This document shows, one piece after another, positions 1 to 8,574 of a DNA stretch of 64,000 nt (position 1 is its first letter; the number at the start of each line of letters is the position of its first letter). The stretch covers positions 1-64,000 of the forward strand of contig JAGAMA010000002.1 of assembly GCA_017624955.1 (NCBI GenBank), written 5' to 3'. Below the pieces are notes generated by a model. It did not search any database and had not been told where the DNA came from. It saw nothing but the letters and a program-made list of their open reading frames with translations. The DNA comes from Alistipes sp. Lineage in GTDB: Bacteria > Bacteroidota > Bacteroidia > Bacteroidales > Rikenellaceae. The translations under genes and the position numbers were made by a program.

Positions 1-1
1 A

Positions 2-193
2 ATATATACCATTCTAAACGCAAAGGGTATCATACGTGTAGATTATATTATTGATGCTGAAGGTAATATCAATCTTCTTGAAGTCAACACCACTCCAGGT
101 ATGACAGCAACAAGTTTCATACCTCAGCAAGTGCGTGCAGCTGGACTTGATATAGCTGATGTGATGACCGAAATTATAGAAAACGAACTTTAA
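2..193 (+). CDS. ddl: D-alanine--D-alanine ligase, C-terminal fragment
   Basis: Open from the window edge, so only the last 63 residues are present. They carry the end of the ATP-grasp fold: a strand RVDYIID, then LLEVNTTPGMT, which holds the Mg-binding Glu/Asn and the substrate loop typical of D-Ala-D-Ala ligases, then a final helix. The enzyme joins two D-Ala for peptidoglycan precursors in the cytoplasm. G+C over the first 180 bases is about 38%, against roughly 60% in the next gene, with codons such as ATA, CTT and CCA that are rare elsewhere here. A related ATP-grasp ligase cannot be fully excluded from this fragment. Confidence 0.85.
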   Translation: MYTILNAKGIIRVDYIIDAEGNINLLEVNTTPGMTATSFIPQQVRAAGLDIADVMTEIIENEL

Positions 194-210
194 TTTAGGG
201 AACGAGGAAT

Positions 211-281
211 AAGGAATAGGGCACAAGGCACAAGGAATAGGAACCCTCAACTCTCAACTTTCAACTCTCAACTTTCAACTC
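211..281. repeat. Post-ddl short tandem repeats
   Basis: After the ddl stop, AAGGAATAGG occurs twice around a duplicated GCACAAG (211-241). From 246 to 281 a (TCAACTT/TCAACTC)n tract follows. On the minus strand this tract starts inside the stop region of the EamA gene, whose stop codon is part of the repeat. Confidence 0.8.
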
Positions 282-1138
282 CTCTCCGCGCGCCACATGC
301 CGTAGAGAATCAGGGCGGCACCGAGTAGGGCAATCGGGGTGATGCGCTCCGAGATGAAGAGGGCGGCGGTGAGAATCGTGATCAGGGGGTTGAGGTAGAT
401 GTAGTTTGTGGCACGCACAGCCCCCAACTCACGAATGGCCACGGCCCACACCAGGTAACAAAGCATCGAGGCCACGACACCCAGGAAGAGCAAATTTCCG
501 GCCACGATCGGCTCTCGGAGCACCGACCACTCGACCGCAAAAGGCTCGTGCAGAAACCACGGCAGAATGGTGAGTAGGCCGTAGAAGAAGGTCTTGCGCG
601 TGATGAAGAGTGCTTCGTAGCGATGCCCTACCTGTTTGATAATGAGCGAGTAGAGCATCCAAAGCAGCGCTGCCGAGAGTGCCAAAAGATCCCCCTTGGG
701 GGCGAGTTGCAGGACGAAGCGACCATTGAGAATCACCAGCACCATACCCGCAAAGGCGAGCAGCGAACCGCCGATTTGTCGTCCGTTCATCCGTTCGTTG
801 CGATAGAGCATCGAGAGCAGCAGGGCGGTCCAAAGGGGTGCCGAGCAGACAATGAGCGAGACATTCGAGGCGGGCGAAAACTCCAAGGCCATGTTCTCGG
901 TCAGGAAGTAGAGCGAACCGCCCGTGAGGCCGATGCCGGCCATGGCCAACTCATCTTGCCAGCTGTCGGCCACCCATTTGCGATGCGCAAAGGGGAGGAT
1001 GCAGAGGTAGGCCAGCACGAAACGTATCAGAAAGATCTCCGCAGGCGAGAGTCCGCAGCCGATCAATACCTTGGTCGAAACGAACGTAGCGCCCCAGATC
1101 GTGACGGCAAAAAGGGCATATAGGTGGTATCTGAGCAT
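275..1138 (-). CDS. EamA/DMT-family exporter
   Basis: Predicted 287-residue inner-membrane protein with about ten hydrophobic helices in two EamA repeats. The N-terminus has LYALFAVTIWGATFVSTKVL and the second half starts near LLALSAALLWMLYSLIIK, the usual drug/metabolite transporter pattern. Substrate cannot be told; family members export amino acids or other metabolites. An upstream in-frame start at 1180 exists, but a promoter -7 box (CAAAGATA on the plus strand, 1158-1165) lies between the two, so the ATG at 1138 (MLRYHLYAL) is chosen. It converges with ddl and is divergent from secDF. Confidence 0.85.
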   Translation of the reverse strand: MLRYHLYALFAVTIWGATFVSTKVLIGCGLSPAEIFLIRFVLAYLCILPFAHRKWVADSWQDELAMAGIGLTGGSLYFLTENMALEFSPASNVSLIVCSAPLWTALLLSMLYRNERMNGRQIGGSLLAFAGMVLVILNGRFVLQLAPKGDLLALSAALLWMLYSLIIKQVGHRYEALFITRKTFFYGLLTILPWFLHEPFAVEWSVLREPIVAGNLLFLGVVASMLCYLVWAVAIRELGAVRATNYIYLNPLITILTAALFISERITPIALLGAALILYGMWRAERS

Positions 1139-1157
1139 AAGAATCGTGTTGGAGGCA

Positions 1158-1165
1158 CAAAGATA
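1158..1165 (-). promoter_or_regulatory. -7 box for EamA gene
   Basis: TATCTTTG on the minus strand matches the Bacteroidetes TAnnTTTG element and sits 20 bases upstream of the chosen start codon. Confidence 0.6.
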
Positions 1166-1218
1166 GCGAAAAAAACGCATTTTTTGGGCGGTTGTTTTTT
1201 CGTTTCACTTTATTTTTC

Positions 1219-1226
1219 TATCTTTG
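1219..1226 (+). promoter_or_regulatory. -7 box for secDF
   Basis: TATCTTTG, 68 bases before the secDF ATG. The nearest upstream TTG (1192-1194) is 24 bases away, longer than the usual 19-21, so the -33 element is weak or absent. Confidence 0.5.
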
Positions 1227-1294
1227 CGTGCTATTATGGTTTGTATGTCAAATCAGAAATAAAAAACAACATAAAAACAAATTAAATTCACAAA

Positions 1295-4294
1295 ATGCAA
1301 AGCAAAGGTTTTATCAAACTCATCGCCGTGCTGCTGGCACTGGCATGTGTTTACCAGCTCTCGTTTACGTTCAAGACGCGTAGCGTAGAGAAGAAGGCAG
1401 CGGAGTATGCCGCCGCGTTCCCCCTCGAGCAGCAGGCCGAGGCGGAGCAGCACTACCTGGATTCGATCCAGAACCTGCAGGTGTTCAACATGGGCTTTAA
1501 GAGCTTCACCTACAAGGAGTGCAAAGAGAAGGAGTTGAACCTGGGTCTGGACCTCAAGGGCGGTATGAACGTCATGCTGGAGGTGCAGGTGGAGGATGTT
1601 GTCAAGGCTCTGGCCGGTGACAGCGCCCAGGATCCCGCCTTTATGGCCGCCATCGAGGAGGCTAACGCCAACCTCAAGAGCGGTACGTCGAAGGATTATA
1701 TCGCCGACTTCGTGGAGATCTACGAGCGTCAGACCAACGGCGGTTCGCTGGCTCCCCTCTTCGTGAGCCCCGATCGCAAGGACATCATGCTCGAGAGCTC
1801 GAACGAGGATGTGCAGAAGGTACTGCAGCGCGAGACCGAGGCCGCTATCGCCGCTTCGTTCAACGTACTGCGCAGCCGTATCGACCACTTCGGCGTTACG
1901 CAGCCCAACATCATGCGCCTTCCCAACTCGCACCGTATTCTGGTCGAGCTGCCGGGTGTAAAGGAGCCGCAGCGTGTGCGTGACCTGCTTCAGGGTACCG
2001 CATCGCTCGAGTTCTGGACCACCTACAGCGCCAACGAGGTGCTGCCCGCTCTGGTGCAGGCCGATCAGTTGCTGAAGGCTCAGGTGGTTGAGGAGGCTCC
2101 CGCTACGGAGGTAGCCGAGGAGGGCGAGTCGCAGGCCGAGGGTCTGCTGGCCGAGATCGGTGAGCAGCAGGCCGAGGAGGCCGAGGCCGTGGAGACGGGT
2201 CGCTACTCGCGTGAGCAGAACCCCCTCTTCGCCGTACTCGATCCTTCGTTTGCCGGTGGTGCCGCTATTGGTGCTGCTTACAAGGCCGACATGGCCCAGG
2301 TAGATGCCTACCTCGCCATGCCGCAGGTGCGTGAGCTCTTCCCCGCCGACATCGACTTCAAGTGGGCTGTGAAGGGTGACGACATGATGGATGGTCGCTA
2401 TCAGCTCTTCGCTATCCGCGTGGCTCGTGCCGACGGCAAGGCTCCGCTGGATGGTTCGGTGATCACCGAGGCTCGCGAGCAGTACTCGCAGCAGGGTGCT
2501 ACGGCCGAGGTTTCGATGGCTATGAACGCCGAGGGTGCTCAGGAGTGGGCTCGCCTGACGGGTGAGAACATCAACAAGAGCATCGCTATCGTACTCGATG
2601 GTTATGTATACTCGGCCCCCAACGTACTCAACAAGATCGAGGGTGGCTCGTCGCAGATCACGGGTAACTTTACGATTCAGGAGGCTCAGGACCTCGCCAA
2701 CGTACTCTCGTCGGGTAAGGTTCCCGCTCCGGCCAAGATTATCCAGGATACCGTGGTAGGTCCGTCGCTGGGTCAGGAGTCGATCAACGCAGGTCTGTTG
2801 TCGTTCGTGATCGCCTTCATCCTCGTCCTGCTCTACATGGGTCTGTTCTACAAGACGGCCGGTTGGATGGCCGATATCGCCCTCTTGACCAACGTATTCC
2901 TCTTGATGGGTGTGCTCGTATCGTTCGGTGCCGTACTGACCCTCCCGGGTATCGCCGGTATCGTACTGACGATGGGTATGGCAGTGGATGCCAACGTGAT
3001 TATCTACGAGCGTATCAAGGAGGAGCTGCGTGGTGGTAAGGGCCTTTCGCTCGCTATCAAGGATGGTTTCCAGAAGGCTTACTCGGCTATTATCGACGGT
3101 CAGCTGACGACGATTATCACGGGTATCGTGCTCTTCGTCTTCGGTACGGGCCCGGTACAGGGCTTCGCTACGACGCTCGTTATCGGTATCATCACCTCGG
3201 TATTTACCGCTGTATTTATTACGCGTCTGTTGATTGAGTGGGCTGTTGCCAAGTTTGGCGAGATTTCGTTCTCGCGTCCCTGGTCGGAGAACTTCCTCAA
3301 CAACACGAAGATTGACTTCCTCTCGAAGCGTAAGACGGCCTACATCGTGGTAGCTGTTGTGCTGGGTCTGTCGTGCATCTCGTTCGCCGTTCGCGGTCTG
3401 AACCTCGGTGCCGAGTTCACGGGTGGTCGTGCTTATGTAGTACGCTTCGACAAGGCCGTTGAGGCTGAGGAGGTGCGTGCTAACCTGGCTGCTCAGTTCG
3501 CACAGGTGGAGGATGCTGATGCATCGTCGATTTCGTATGAGGTGAAGCAGTATGGTGGCGAGAACCAGATGCGCATCGTGACGCAGTATCGTTTCGACGA
3601 CACGTCGGATGAGGCTACGGCCGAGGTAGAGCAGATCCTCTACGAGGCTATGAAGGGTCTCTACTCGTATGATATCACCTTCGAGCAGTTCCGCAACACT
3701 CAGACGGACGAGAACGGTATTTTGAATGCCGACAAGATTGGTCCTTCGATTGCCAAGGATACGACCTGGAACGCCATCTACTCGGTGATCTTCTCGCTGA
3801 TCGCTATCGGTCTCTACATCACGCTGCGATTCAAGCGTTGGCAGTGGGCTTCGGGTGCTACGATTGCGCTGGCCGTAAACGCCTTCATGATCATCGGTGT
3901 ATTCTCGATCTTCTACGGTCTGCTGCCCTTCAACCTGGAGGTTAACCAGGCCTTCATCGCCGCTATCCTGACCATCATCGGTTACGCTATCAACGATACG
4001 GTGGTGGTATTCGACCGTATCCGCGAGTTCCTGGGTCTCTACCCGAAGCGTGCCCTGGCCGAGAATGTGAACAAGGCTATCAATTCGACCTTGTCTCGTA
4101 CGATCAATACCTCGGCTACGACGTTGGTAACCCTGATCGCCATCTTCCTCTTCGGTGGTGAGACGATCCGTGGTTTCATCTTCGCCCTGATCCTCGGTGT
4201 CTGCATCGGTACGGCTGCTACGATCTTCGTGGCTACGCCGATCGCTTACGACCTGATGGCTCGTGCCGACAAGAAGAAGGAGCTGAAGAAGTAA
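1295..4294 (+). CDS. secDF: Fused protein translocase subunit SecDF
   Basis: A 999-residue fusion of SecD and SecF, as is usual in Bacteroidetes. It is a proton-driven inner-membrane accessory to SecYEG that pulls secreted proteins out on the periplasmic side. TM1 is at residues 8-26, GLDLKGG at about 84-90, and RSRIDHFGVTQPNI near 195. The membrane motif GMAVDANVIIYERIKEE is near 560. The SecF half begins near 678, with GAEFTGG near 705 and NDTVVVFDRIRE near 899. An acidic, Glu/Ala-rich stretch at about 264-300 interrupts the periplasmic domain. The gene stands alone between its own promoter and a strong hairpin terminator. Confidence 0.97.
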   Translation: MQSKGFIKLIAVLLALACVYQLSFTFKTRSVEKKAAEYAAAFPLEQQAEAEQHYLDSIQNLQVFNMGFKSFTYKECKEKELNLGLDLKGGMNVMLEVQVEDVVKALAGDSAQDPAFMAAIEEANANLKSGTSKDYIADFVEIYERQTNGGSLAPLFVSPDRKDIMLESSNEDVQKVLQRETEAAIAASFNVLRSRIDHFGVTQPNIMRLPNSHRILVELPGVKEPQRVRDLLQGTASLEFWTTYSANEVLPALVQADQLLKAQVVEEAPATEVAEEGESQAEGLLAEIGEQQAEEAEAVETGRYSREQNPLFAVLDPSFAGGAAIGAAYKADMAQVDAYLAMPQVRELFPADIDFKWAVKGDDMMDGRYQLFAIRVARADGKAPLDGSVITEAREQYSQQGATAEVSMAMNAEGAQEWARLTGENINKSIAIVLDGYVYSAPNVLNKIEGGSSQITGNFTIQEAQDLANVLSSGKVPAPAKIIQDTVVGPSLGQESINAGLLSFVIAFILVLLYMGLFYKTAGWMADIALLTNVFLLMGVLVSFGAVLTLPGIAGIVLTMGMAVDANVIIYERIKEELRGGKGLSLAIKDGFQKAYSAIIDGQLTTIITGIVLFVFGTGPVQGFATTLVIGIITSVFTAVFITRLLIEWAVAKFGEISFSRPWSENFLNNTKIDFLSKRKTAYIVVAVVLGLSCISFAVRGLNLGAEFTGGRAYVVRFDKAVEAEEVRANLAAQFAQVEDADASSISYEVKQYGGENQMRIVTQYRFDDTSDEATAEVEQILYEAMKGLYSYDITFEQFRNTQTDENGILNADKIGPSIAKDTTWNAIYSVIFSLIAIGLYITLRFKRWQWASGATIALAVNAFMIIGVFSIFYGLLPFNLEVNQAFIAAILTIIGYAINDTVVVFDRIREFLGLYPKRALAENVNKAINSTLSRTINTSATTLVTLIAIFLFGGETIRGFIFALILGVCIGTAATIFVATPIAYDLMARADKKKELKK

Positions 4295-4313
4295 TTTCTC
4301 AATCCGCTATAAG

Positions 4314-4347
4314 AAAAGCCCTGCGAGTAATCGTGGGGCTTTTTTTA
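4314..4347 (+). terminator. secDF terminator
   Basis: AGCCC and GGGCT arms (4317-4321 and 4336-4340, extended by neighbouring pairs), followed by seven T, starting 20 bases after the secDF stop. Confidence 0.8.
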
Positions 4348-4382
4348 TGCCTTCGGCGGGGCAATTATTTCGAATAAATTTA

Positions 4383-4390
4383 TACCTTTG
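4383..4390 (+). promoter_or_regulatory. -7 box for YbbR-coaE-folP-lolD run
   Basis: TACCTTTG in an AT-rich gap just after the secDF terminator. It lies 31 bases before the ATG at 4421 and supports that start over an in-frame ATG at 4388 inside the box. Confidence 0.55.
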
Positions 4391-4420
4391 TATAAATATA
4401 TATTGCCTTATTGCGTAGCT

Positions 4421-4813
4421 ATGGAAAAAATCGTCTCGTGGATTCGTCGCAGCGTGTCGCCCGTCTTTGTGGTGCTGCTGATTGCTTCGTTTATCCTTTG
4501 GTACATCGCCAAGCTGAGCTATACCTATACCACCGACCAGGTGATGCGCCTCAATGTCGAGGGCAACGAGTTTCAGATTACCTGTGTGGTGGAGGGGGTT
4601 GGTACGAACCTCTTCGGCTATCGTGTCTACCACGATAAGGTGTTGCGTATTCCCTTGTCGGAGCTGCGCACCAAGACCTCCTATGAAGAGGAGACCTACG
4701 GCATGCTCTTGATCGATCCCCAGTCGTTGCAGAATGCTATTTCGGTGCGTTGTACCGATATTAAGATTGTCTCGATCGGCGATGTTCCGCCCCTTCAAAA
4801 ATTCGTCGAGTAA
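4421..4813 (+). CDS. YbbR/CdaR-like membrane-anchored protein
   Basis: A 130-residue protein: a basic N-terminus (MEKIVSWIRR), one transmembrane helix at about residues 13-30 and a beta-rich extracytoplasmic domain. Position directly before coaE and overall layout match the short YbbR-like proteins of Bacteroidetes. In Firmicutes, YbbR (CdaR) domains bind and tune the cyclic-di-AMP synthase CdaA. A CdaA is encoded at 61.0 kb here, so a link is possible but is inference. The stop overlaps the coaE start by one base (TAATG), so translation is coupled. Confidence 0.6.
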   Translation: MEKIVSWIRRSVSPVFVVLLIASFILWYIAKLSYTYTTDQVMRLNVEGNEFQITCVVEGVGTNLFGYRVYHDKVLRIPLSELRTKTSYEEETYGMLLIDPQSLQNAISVRCTDIKIVSIGDVPPLQKFVE

Positions 4814-5397
4814 TGTTTAAGGTCGGAATCACCGGAGGTATCGGAAGCGGTAAGAGCACCGTGTGTCGTTTGTTTGCGACACGCGGTGTAGCTGTTTATG
4901 ACACCGATGCCGCCGCCAAGCGCCTCATGGCGGAGGATGAGGGGCTGAAGGAGGCCATCATCGCCTGCTTTGGCGAGGAGAGCTATACGGCCGAGGGGTT
5001 GAACCGCCCCTACCTTGCCAAGCAGATTTTCGGCAGCGAGGAGGCGCGCGAGGCGCTGAATGGGTTGGTGCATCCCGCCGTCACGGCCGATTTTGAGCGT
5101 TGGGCCGAGGAGCAGGCCGGGGAGTATGTGGTACTCGAAAGTGCTATTCTCTACGAGGCGGGGCTGGATAAGCACCTGGATCGTGTCGTGGCCGTCTTGG
5201 CTCCCCAGCCGTTGCGGCTGGAGCGCGCCATGAAGCGTGACGGAGCCGATCGGGAGCAGATCCTGAGCCGCATGGCTGCCCAGATGAGCGATGACGAACT
5301 GCGCGACCGAGCTGATGTATCGCTTGTCAATATCTTCGAGGAGGAGCTTGAACCGATGGTGCAGGAGCTCGATTTCCGTTTCAAAAATCGCCTATGA
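4813..5397 (+). CDS. coaE: Dephospho-CoA kinase
   Basis: 194 residues. It phosphorylates the 3' hydroxyl of dephospho-CoA, the last step of coenzyme A synthesis, in the cytoplasm. The P-loop GITGGIGSGKST is at residues 5-16, followed by YDTDAAAKRLM, VHPAV near 78 and the LID region with ERAMKRDG near 137. Length is normal for the family. It overlaps the preceding gene by one base and the next gene (folP) by four (ATGA). Confidence 0.96.
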   Translation: MFKVGITGGIGSGKSTVCRLFATRGVAVYDTDAAAKRLMAEDEGLKEAIIACFGEESYTAEGLNRPYLAKQIFGSEEAREALNGLVHPAVTADFERWAEEQAGEYVVLESAILYEAGLDKHLDRVVAVLAPQPLRLERAMKRDGADREQILSRMAAQMSDDELRDRADVSLVNIFEEELEPMVQELDFRFKNRL

Positions 5398-6239
5398 GTG
5401 CCCCGATATCATATCCCCGTCAGGTGATGGGCATCGTGAATTGCACCCCCGACTCCTTCTATACGGGCACGGGGCAGATGCCGAGTTGCGATGAGCTGCG
5501 CGCAACGATCGAGGAGCATCTGCGATCGGGTGCCGATCTGCTCGATTTTGGGGGCTATTCGACCCGCCCGGGCGCGGAGGAGATCAGCCCCGAAGAGGAG
5601 TGGCAACGCCTGGAGGTGGGGCTGCAGGTGGCCGAGGAGGTGTGCCGTGAGCGAAACGTATGGCCCGTGTGGTCGGTCGATACCTTCCGCGAGGAGGTGG
5701 CGCGCCGTGCCGTGGAGCGCTATCGGGTCACGATGATCAACGATGTGACGGGAGGCTGCCACGATGAGGCGATCTATCGCCTGGTGGCCGAGACGGGGGT
5801 GAAGTATGTAGCGATGCACATGCGCGGAACGCCCAAGACGATGCAGCAGCTCACGGCCTACCGGGATGTGGTCGGTGAGGTGCGTGCCTGGCTTGCGGAG
5901 CGCGTGGAGCGGATGCTTACGGTGGGTGTGCAAGCCGAACAGATTGTGCTTGATCCGGGCTTCGGCTTTGCCAAAGAGCGTGAGCAGGAGTATCAACTCT
6001 TGGCCGCTTTGGAGGAGCTTACGGCGCTGGGTTATCCGCTTCTGGTGGGCATTTCGCGCAAGTCGATGGTCACCCTCCCCTTGGGAATTGCGAAGGATGC
6101 GGCACTGCCTGCAACGACGGCCCTGCATTGGGAGCTGCTCCGCCGAGGGGCTTCGATCTTGCGTGTGCACGATGTCGCCGCCGCCCGTCAGGTGGTCGAT
6201 CTCTATAATTACTACGAAAAAACAGCCATGCAAAGATGA
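5394..6239 (+). CDS. folP: Dihydropteroate synthase
   Basis: 281 residues. It condenses p-aminobenzoate with the pterin pyrophosphate to make dihydropteroate in folate synthesis, and is the sulfonamide target. Signature segments are [11 protein letters not shown] (12-22), [41 protein letters not shown] and a C-terminal LRVHDV. The loop after NCTPDSF reads YTGTGQM instead of the common SDGG. In many Bacteroidetes the diadenylate cyclase gene follows folP; here lolD follows, with a four-base overlap. Confidence 0.95.
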   Translation: MSAPISYPRQVMGIVNCTPDSFYTGTGQMPSCDELRATIEEHLRSGADLLDFGGYSTRPGAEEISPEEEWQRLEVGLQVAEEVCRERNVWPVWSVDTFREEVARRAVERYRVTMINDVTGGCHDEAIYRLVAETGVKYVAMHMRGTPKTMQQLTAYRDVVGEVRAWLAERVERMLTVGVQAEQIVLDPGFGFAKEREQEYQLLAALEELTALGYPLLVGISRKSMVTLPLGIAKDAALPATTALHWELLRRGASILRVHDVAAARQVVDLYNYYEKTAMQR

Positions 6240-6889
6240 TAAAGGTTAGCAATATTCACAAGCGCTTCGGTACGTTGGAAGTACTGAAGGGGATCTCGTT
6301 GGAGGTCAAAAAGGGGGAGTTGATTTCGATTGTCGGTGCCAGCGGTGCGGGTAAGACGACCCTGCTACAGATTATCGGTACCCTGTCGCGTGCCGATGAG
6401 GGGCAGATCGAGATTGACGGACACGATGTGACGAAGCTCAGCGATGATGCGCTTTCGCGCTTTCGCAACCGCCGTATCGGCTTTGTCTTCCAATTCCACC
6501 ACCTATTGCCCGAATTTTCGGCCTTGGAGAATGTCTCGATTCCGGGGTTGATTGCCGGTCGTGATCGCCGCGAGGTGGAGCAACGGGCGCGTGAACTGCT
6601 GACGATGATGGGGCTTGAGGGTCGCCTGGACCATAAGCCTTCGCAACTCTCGGGTGGCGAGCAGCAGCGTGTCTCGATTGCCCGCGCGCTGATCAACGAT
6701 CCCGCCGTGGTGCTGGCCGATGAGCCGTCGGGTAACCTCGACTCGCGCAACCGTGACGAGATTCACCGCCTCTTCTTTGAGCTGCGTGAACGCACGGGGC
6801 AGACCATCGTGATCGTTACGCACGACGAGAAGCTGGCCGCAACGGCCGACCGTTGCATCCGCATCGAGGATGGGCAGATTGCCCAATAA
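6236..6889 (+). CDS. lolD: LolD-type ABC transporter ATPase
   Basis: 217 residues. Walker [10 protein letters not shown] at 34-42, signature LSGGEQQRV near 139, Walker B VVLADEP near 158 and H-loop VTHDEK. It matches the MacB/LolD group, in which the ATPase powers release of lipoproteins from the inner membrane to LolA. No LolC/E permease is in the window, so a MacB- or FtsE-like partner is also possible. Its start overlaps the folP stop by four bases (ATGA), implying coupled translation. Confidence 0.85.
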   Translation: MIKVSNIHKRFGTLEVLKGISLEVKKGELISIVGASGAGKTTLLQIIGTLSRADEGQIEIDGHDVTKLSDDALSRFRNRRIGFVFQFHHLLPEFSALENVSIPGLIAGRDRREVEQRARELLTMMGLEGRLDHKPSQLSGGEQQRVSIARALINDPAVVLADEPSGNLDSRNRDEIHRLFFELRERTGQTIVIVTHDEKLAATADRCIRIEDGQIAQ

Positions 6890-6902
6890 AAAGTAGCCGC
6901 CG

Positions 6903-7607
6903 ATGTCCCGCTTTCGATTCAAACAGTTTGAGGTTATCCAATCCGCAACCCCGATGAAGGTGGGTACGGATGGGGTGCTGTTGGGTGCTTGGGTCGGATT
7001 GGACGGCGCAGAAGGGCGCATCCTCGATATCGGCACGGGAACGGGTGTGATTGCCCTGATGCTGGCCCAGCGAACGGCCGAGGCCGAGGTGTGGGGCATC
7101 GATATCGACCCCGTGGAGGAGGCGCGCCTCAATGGCGATCGTTCGCCCTGGAGTGCTCGTGTGCACTTTGAGCAAACGCCCGTGCAGGCCTTCTCGGCCG
7201 AGCCTTTCGACCTGATTGTCTCGAATCCGCCCTTCTTTATCGAATCGTTGCAATGCCCCGATCGGGGTCGAACGCTGGCGCGCCACGCCGTTGCGCTGCC
7301 CTTTGAGGAGTTGATCGAGGCGGTCGAGAGGCTCTTAAAACCCGAGGGTCGCTTTGCCGTGGTGCTGCCCCTGACGGAGGCTGCCCGTTTCGAGGCGTTG
7401 AGTGCCGACAAATTGCGCGTTATCCGTCGTACGGAGGTGCGCACCACACCCCGCCATCCGGCCAAACGTCTCTTGTTGGAGATGGCCCACATAGGCTCTT
7501 CTCGCGCGGCCAAGCCGACCGATGAGCTGATGATTGGCACGGGCGAACACGAAACCTACACGGAGGAGTATCGCACGCTGACCCGCGATTTTTACCTCAA
7601 ATTTTGA
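6903..7607 (+). CDS. trmN6: tRNA1(Val) adenine-37 N6-methyltransferase (YfiC/TrmN6)
   Basis: 234 residues with a Rossmann methyltransferase fold. The SAM-binding DIGTGTG is at 42-48, an acidic residue in GIDIDP follows, and the N6-adenine catalytic motif SNPPFF is near 106. The N-terminus FRFKQFEV...MKVGTDGVLLG is typical of YfiC. It lies 13 bases after lolD and probably shares its transcript. A HemK-like glutamine methyltransferase also has NPPY, but the Phe and the N-terminus favour TrmN6. Confidence 0.9.
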   Translation: MSRFRFKQFEVIQSATPMKVGTDGVLLGAWVGLDGAEGRILDIGTGTGVIALMLAQRTAEAEVWGIDIDPVEEARLNGDRSPWSARVHFEQTPVQAFSAEPFDLIVSNPPFFIESLQCPDRGRTLARHAVALPFEELIEAVERLLKPEGRFAVVLPLTEAARFEALSADKLRVIRRTEVRTTPRHPAKRLLLEMAHIGSSRAAKPTDELMIGTGEHETYTEEYRTLTRDFYLKF

Positions 7608-7633
7608 AAGTTACACAAAATCTGCTATTTTTG
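7603..7633 (+). promoter_or_regulatory. Promoter for DUF4831-like gene
   Basis: TTTG (7603-7606), 19 bases, then TATTTTTG (7626-7633): a full-consensus Bacteroidetes promoter. The -33 element overlaps the stop codon region of the methyltransferase gene. Confidence 0.75.
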
Positions 7634-7659
7634 TCCTACAAACCAAACTTTAGGAAGCT

Positions 7660-8559
7660 ATGAAACGACTGCTTATGCTGGTTGCCCTGCTCTTTTCGGC
7701 GGCAACCCTGATGGCTCAGAATAACCCCTACATCGCCCTTGTCGGGGTGGTGGATACGGCGAACGGTGTGGCGCTTTCGGCCCCTACGACGACCCTCACG
7801 GTCGATATCGAGGCCGAGTGCGAGCGCACGATTTGCGGCCCTTATGCCCGCTATGCGCAGAAGTTGCTCGGTGTGCGTGCTCCGCTGACCGATAAGATGG
7901 AGTGGCGCGTGAAGCGTGCCGCCATCGGCCTGGCCGATGCTTCGAGCTTCGTGCAGCAGCCCTTCGAGGCTGCGCCGACCAAGCAGTTTAGCTATGCCGA
8001 TGCCGAGGAGGATTTCTCGATGATCCAGCCCGATAAGAGCTCGACCTCGGCCACGACGTTGGAGGATGCCGCCCTGATGGCTGCCAACTCGATCTTCTCG
8101 TTGCGCCGTCACCGCACGGAGCTTATCACGGGCGAGGCAGGCGAGCATGTCTTTGGCGAGGGTCTGAAGAGCGCCCTGGAGGAGATCGCCCGACAGGAGC
8201 AGGCTTTGCTGGAGCTCTTCCTCGGTAAGCGTACCGTGCGCAGCGAGGTGCGTCGTTTTGTCCTCTCGCCCGAGAGCACGAAGCAGCAGTATGTCGTATG
8301 TCGCTTGAGCGCTGTGGATGGCATCGTGCCGTCGAGCGACCTGACGGGCGATATGGTGGTGTTGCAGATTACCCCTGCGGAGACGGTCGAGTCGCCCGTT
8401 CCCGAGGCCGGTGTGAAGGAGACCATGACCGTATCGGCCATGGTGGCCAACCGTGCCGCCTGCTCGATTCAGGTGCGTGGCGAGGAGGTGGCGCGTGAAG
8501 TGCTGCCCCTCTTCCAGTTCGGTCGCATGATTCAGCTTGCACAGCCCAAGCGTCGCTAA
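7660..8559 (+). CDS. DUF4831-like exported protein
   Basis: 299 residues with a signal peptide (MKRLLMLVALLFSAATLMAQ), so exported. The body has a long helix around DAALMAANSIFSLRRHRTELITGE, the feature I associate with the Bacteroidetes DUF4831 family, whose role is unknown. It has its own promoter. The next gene starts 15 bases after its stop and may be co-transcribed. Family assignment is from memory of sequence pattern. Confidence 0.65.
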   Translation: MKRLLMLVALLFSAATLMAQNNPYIALVGVVDTANGVALSAPTTTLTVDIEAECERTICGPYARYAQKLLGVRAPLTDKMEWRVKRAAIGLADASSFVQQPFEAAPTKQFSYADAEEDFSMIQPDKSSTSATTLEDAALMAANSIFSLRRHRTELITGEAGEHVFGEGLKSALEEIARQEQALLELFLGKRTVRSEVRRFVLSPESTKQQYVVCRLSAVDGIVPSSDLTGDMVVLQITPAETVESPVPEAGVKETMTVSAMVANRAACSIQVRGEEVAREVLPLFQFGRMIQLAQPKRR

Positions 8560-8574
8560 AAATCCCTTTCAAAG

